A program made the translations under genes and the position numbers. The notes below the pieces were generated by a model that searched no databases, was not told the DNA's origin, and saw nothing but the letters and a program-made list of their open reading frames with translations. A stretch of DNA of 64,000 nucleotides from JAUXFS01 sp963772635 (lineage in GTDB: Bacteria > Pseudomonadota > Alphaproteobacteria > Rhodospirillales > Defluviicoccaceae): positions 1 through 64,000 of the forward strand of contig CAVYYK010000044.1 in NCBI GenBank assembly GCA_963772635.1, in the 5' to 3' direction. Below, one piece after another: positions 60,918-64,000 of this stretch. Within the stretch, counting starts at the first letter, position 1; every line of letters begins with the position of its first letter.

Positions 60918-62549
60918 ATGAGCCTTACGAGCAAGAGCGGTGCGGAGCTTCTGCGGGACCCCTCGCTCAACAAGTCCACGGCATTCACCGAGGCCGAGAG
61001 GCAGGCGCTTGGCCTAGTGGGCCTCGTACCGGACGTCACGGAGACAGAGGACCTGCAGCTGCGCCGCGTAATGATGCAGCTTGGCCACAAGAACACCGAC
61101 CTCGATCGCTACATCTACCTCGTCAATCTGCTCGACCACGACGAGACGCTATTCTACCGGACCATCATGTCCGACCCGGCGCGATTCTTGCCGATCGTGT
61201 ACGACCCGACGATCGGAGAGGCCTGCCTCAAATTCGGCCACATCTTCCGTCAGACCGGTGGCATGTATCTCTCGATCGAGCGGCGCGGGAAGGTAAAGGA
61301 GATCTTGAAGAACTGGCCGCAGAAGGACATTCGCTTCATCTGCGTGACCGACGGCGGCCGCATCCTCGGATTGGGTGATCTCGGCGCGAATGGCATGGGC
61401 ATCCCGATCGGCAAGTTGCAACTGTACACGGCCGCCGCCGGGGTGCCGCCCCAGTATCTACTGCCGATGTATCTCGACGCAGGGACCAACAACGAGCAGT
61501 ACCTGAACGACCCGTTATATCTGGGCCTACGCAAGCCGCGCCCGGCGACTACGGATCTGTTTACGTTTGTCGACGAGTTTGTCGAGGCGGTGCAGGAGGT
61601 GTTTCCGAAGTGCTGCATCCACTTCGAGGACTGGACAGGGGTAGATGCCGTGCATCTGCTCCAGCGCTACCGCGAGAAGTACTGCGTCTACAACGACGAC
61701 GTCCAGGGCACGGCTGGCATTACGCTGGCTGGCATGATCAACGCGACCAAGCTCAAGGGATCGAAGCTGAAGGACGAAAAGTACCTTTTCCTCGGCGCGG
61801 GTTCGGCCGGTATCGGGCTGGCCAACCTGCTGTGTTCGGCGCTCGTCGCGCAAGGGATGACGCTCAGCGAGGCACAAGCACGGGTTTACATGTTCGATGT
61901 CAACGGTTTGCTGGAGTCGAACCGTCAGGATCTCGTCGATTTCCAGCGTCCGTATGCGCACCCGCACGCGCCGACAAAGAACTTCGTTGCCGCCATCGAC
62001 AGCATCAAGCCGACGACGATCATCGGCGTCAGCACGATTGGCGGTGCCTTTACGCAGGCGGTCGTCGAGGCGATGGCGCGGATCAACGAGCGCCCCGTGA
62101 TCCTCGCGCTGTCGAACCCGACCGAGCACGCAGAGTGCACGGCCGAGCAAGCGTACACGTGGTCGAAGGGCAAGGCGATCTACGCGGCGGGCGTGCAATT
62201 CGCACCGGTCCATGTCAACGGCCAGACGTTTCTGCCGGGCCAAGCCAACAACTTTTACATCTTTCCGGCAGTCGGTATGGCCATCTTCGCCACGCAGGCG
62301 AAACGGGTATCCGATGAGATGTTCATCGAGGCCGCACAGGCGGTCGCCGATCAGGTGCCGACCGACCTGCTAAAGCAGGGCCTTCTCTACCCGCTGCAGT
62401 CGAACATCCTCGAGGTCGAGATTCAGACGGCGGCGCGGGTCGCGAAGCTTGTATTCGATTCCGGCCTGGCTCGCGTGGATCGGCCGGCCGACATGGTGGC
62501 GTTCATCCGTCAGCACGTCTTCAAGCCGGAGTACGAGAAGCTCCTGTAA
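60918..62549 (+). CDS. maeA: NAD(P)-dependent malic enzyme (oxaloacetate-decarboxylating type)
   Basis: A 543-residue malic enzyme converting malate to pyruvate and CO2. Motifs: FRQTGGMYLSIERRGK, FICVTDGGRILGLGDLGANGMGIPIGK (catalytic Tyr/Asp region), NDDVQGTAGITLAGM (metal and substrate), FLGAGSAGIGLANLLCSAL (nucleotide-binding), and LALSNPTEHAECTAEQAYTW. The long N-terminal part is the SfcA/MaeA-like type lacking the phosphotransacetylase tail of MaeB. ATG 60918 follows GGGAGAGGAAG. Cotranscribed with fumC. Confidence 0.95.
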   Translation: MSLTSKSGAELLRDPSLNKSTAFTEAERQALGLVGLVPDVTETEDLQLRRVMMQLGHKNTDLDRYIYLVNLLDHDETLFYRTIMSDPARFLPIVYDPTIGEACLKFGHIFRQTGGMYLSIERRGKVKEILKNWPQKDIRFICVTDGGRILGLGDLGANGMGIPIGKLQLYTAAAGVPPQYLLPMYLDAGTNNEQYLNDPLYLGLRKPRPATTDLFTFVDEFVEAVQEVFPKCCIHFEDWTGVDAVHLLQRYREKYCVYNDDVQGTAGITLAGMINATKLKGSKLKDEKYLFLGAGSAGIGLANLLCSALVAQGMTLSEAQARVYMFDVNGLLESNRQDLVDFQRPYAHPHAPTKNFVAAIDSIKPTTIIGVSTIGGAFTQAVVEAMARINERPVILALSNPTEHAECTAEQAYTWSKGKAIYAAGVQFAPVHVNGQTFLPGQANNFYIFPAVGMAIFATQAKRVSDEMFIEAAQAVADQVPTDLLKQGLLYPLQSNILEVEIQTAARVAKLVFDSGLARVDRPADMVAFIRQHVFKPEYEKLL

Positions 62550-62604
62550 GGCGCGAAGCAATCGTAGGCTCCGGAGCGGCGGGCATGGTGCCGCTGCGTG
62601 GTCC

Positions 62605-62760
62605 GTCACCACCGTCTACGTGGTCGAAACGAACGTCTACCGGGCGCTGTCAATTGCCGACCGCGCCTACGTGTTCGAAGCCGGCCGGCTGATCATCGCC
62701 GACACAGGCCGGGCGTTGACGGAAAACGAACGGATCAAAGCGGCGTATTTGGGGTTGTGA
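62605..62760 (+). pseudogene. 3' fragment of a second livF
   Basis: The last 51 codons before TGA 62758 read VTTVYVVETNVYRALSIAD then RAYVFEAGRLIIADTG and ENERIKAAYLGL, a diverged copy (about 85 percent at DNA level by eye) of the end of livF. No ATPase motifs upstream. It sits directly before paaK and after maeA, so the fumC-maeA module lies between two livF 3' ends. Confidence 0.85.
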
Positions 62761-62772
62761 TCCCGGCGGCGG

Positions 62773-62860
62773 TTTCTGGATCGCCGCGGCGCTTCGCGCC
62801 TCGCGATGACGGCGCGGGACGTTGCCGGGCGTCATTGCGAGCGCAAGCGACGAAGCAATC
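62773..62860. repeat. REP-like element, copy B
   Basis: TTTCTGGATCGCCGCG and CTCGCGATGACGGC face GCGTCATTGCGAGC and GACGAAGCAATC, forming a palindromic pair like copy A at 49.8 kb. It lies between the livF fragment and the 3' end of paaK. Both copies are non-coding dispersed repeats. Confidence 0.72.
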
Positions 62861-62871
62861 GAGGGCGGCGG

Positions 62872-64000
62872 TCACTTTTTCGGGCGCATGTCGAGGACGC
62901 GGTTGGCCTTGCCGATCGATCGCTCGATGTCGCCGACGTCGACCACCCTGACCGTCGCGGTGATGCCGATGTAGGACTTGATCTCATGGGCGAGGTTGGC
63001 GGCGCAGGCCTTGCGGGTGGCGTCGTCGTAGGCGCCGACGTCGGCGCGCGGCTCGACGACGACCTCGAGCGTGTCCAGGCGATCCCGCCGGTAGAGCTCC
63101 AGCACGTAATGGGGGGAAAGGTGGGGGTCCTTGAGGATCAGCCCCTCGATCTGGCTCGGGAAGACGTTGACGCCGCGGATGATCAGCATGTCGTCGGAGC
63201 GCCCGGTGACCTTCTCCATCCTCCGCATCGTCCGCGCGGTGCCGGGCAGCAGCCGGGTGAGGTCGCGGGTGCGGTAGCGGATCACCGGGAACGCCTCCTT
63301 GGTCAGCGAGGTGAACACCAGTTCCCCATCCTCCCCGTCGGCGAGCACGTCGCCGGTTACCGGATCGACCACCTCCGGGTAGAAATGATCCTCCCAGATA
63401 TGCAGGCCGTCCTTGGTCTCGATGCACTCGCACGCGACGCCGGGGCCGAGGACCTCGGAGAGCCCGTAGAGGTCGATGGCGTCCATGTCGAAGCGCTGCT
63501 CGATCTCCCGGCGCATGGCGTTGGTCCACGGCTCGGCACCGTACAGGCCGATGCGGATCGAGCACTCTCGGGGATCGAGCCCCTGATGGCGGAACTCGTC
63601 GGCGATGGCGAGCATGTACGACGGCGTCACCATGATGATGTCCGGGCGGAAGTCCTGGATCAACTGGACCTGACGGGCGGTCTGGCCGCCGGATATCGGG
63701 ACGACGGTGCAGCCCAGCCGCTCGGCGCCGTAGTGGGCGCCGAGGCCGCCGGTGAACAAGCCGTAGCCGTAGGCGACGTGGACGATGTCGCCCGGGCGGC
63801 CGCCGGCGGCGCGGATCGAGCGGGCCATCAGATCGGCCCAGGTGTCGATGTCGCGCCGGGTGTAGCCGACCACCGTCGGCTTGCCGGTGGTGCCGCTGGA
63901 GGCGTGGATTCGCACCACCTTCTCGCGGGGTACCGCGAACAGGCCGAACGGATAGCCCTGGCGGAGGTCGTCCTTGGTGGTGAACGGGAACCGGGCGAGG
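62872..64000 (-). CDS. paaK: Phenylacetate-CoA ligase, 5' end beyond the window
   Basis: The C-terminal 375 residues of an adenylate-forming ligase that converts phenylacetate (and often other arylacetates) to the CoA thioester. Visible: VRIHASSGTTGKPTVVGYT (P-loop), YGYGLFTGGLGAHYGAERLG, ISGGQTARQVQLIQDFRPD, IGLYGAEPWTNAMRREIEQ, YGLSEVLGPGVACEC, and RTMRRMEKVTGRSDDMLIIRGVNVFPSQIEG, then the C-terminal Lys region SIGKANRVLDMR. The start lies off the right edge. PaaK next to liv and ior genes is a recurring context for arylpyruvate/arylacetate use. Confidence 0.95.
   Translation of the reverse strand, partial: LARFPFTTKDDLRQGYPFGLFAVPREKVVRIHASSGTTGKPTVVGYTRRDIDTWADLMARSIRAAGGRPGDIVHVAYGYGLFTGGLGAHYGAERLGCTVVPISGGQTARQVQLIQDFRPDIIMVTPSYMLAIADEFRHQGLDPRECSIRIGLYGAEPWTNAMRREIEQRFDMDAIDLYGLSEVLGPGVACECIETKDGLHIWEDHFYPEVVDPVTGDVLADGEDGELVFTSLTKEAFPVIRYRTRDLTRLLPGTARTMRRMEKVTGRSDDMLIIRGVNVFPSQIEGLILKDPHLSPHYVLELYRRDRLDTLEVVVEPRADVGAYDDATRKACAANLAHEIKSYIGITATVRVVDVGDIERSIGKANRVLDMRPKK

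Overview
The window is a high-GC chromosomal segment, most likely from an alphaproteobacterium of the Rhodospirillales type. This rests on a MucR/Ros-family regulator, a glutaminyl-tRNA synthetase, a single-polar-style flagellar gene block (flgI-flgJ-flgN-flgK-flgL), two 2-oxoacid:ferredoxin oxidoreductases beside a branched-chain amino-acid ABC transporter, and a phenylacetate-CoA ligase. No rRNA, tRNA or CRISPR array was seen.

Layout. 1-2.8 kb: a truncated MucR regulator, a TauE/SafE permease and an AT-rich stretch holding two arrays of short direct repeats. 2.8-4.8 kb: a compact three-gene RiPP operon on the minus strand, made of a 64-residue precursor of the ATP-grasp-modified (graspetide) class, an MvdD-like ATP-grasp ligase with one frameshift, and a coupled three-helix membrane protein. 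This is the best candidate for an undescribed system. 4.8-8.6 kb: mostly gene-poor, with remnants of a metallo-beta-lactamase-fold gene and a broken cupin-DUF924 gene. 8.7-16 kb: glnS, a second TauE/SafE permease, lrgAB, a PLD-VTT membrane lipid enzyme with an EEP nuclease. 15.9-17 kb: a Tae1-like amidase coupled to a lipoprotein resembling its immunity protein. 17-26 kb: a mandelate-racemase-like enzyme, a Flp-like small pilin, a ketopantoate-reductase-like gene, an MFS carrier, an MscS-like channel with an MgtE pair, a broken HAD hydrolase and a double-cupin protein. 26-34 kb: flagellar hook-associated and P-ring genes, with a partial tandem duplication downstream of flgL and a TerB-like gene upstream. 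34-38 kb: a cytosolic GH57 hydrolase coupled to a membrane acyltransferase, then a HigBA module. 38-46 kb: a ygiB/ygiC-like pair, a divergent XRE module with paired operators, and the kor-ior oxidoreductase operon. 46-51 kb: an accessory zone with a palindromic MITE-like element, a decayed TIR-FGE gene, REP-like repeats and an MNT/HEPN module. 51-54 kb: an operon of DyP peroxidase, aromatic amino-acid decarboxylase and Tat-exported carbonic anhydrase. 54-64 kb: livJHMGF, a fumC-maeA module flanked by a second livF 3' end, and the 3' part of paaK.

How it fits together. The ior/kor enzymes, the liv transporter and paaK would together import branched-chain or aromatic amino acids and convert their 2-oxoacids or arylacetates to acyl-CoAs. 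Eight recognisable genes are each broken by single-base shifts that leave the locus 3n+1 long per break. That uniform signature suggests insertion-type sequence errors at least as strongly as genuine decay, and it matters for reading the graspetide ligase and IorA as functional.
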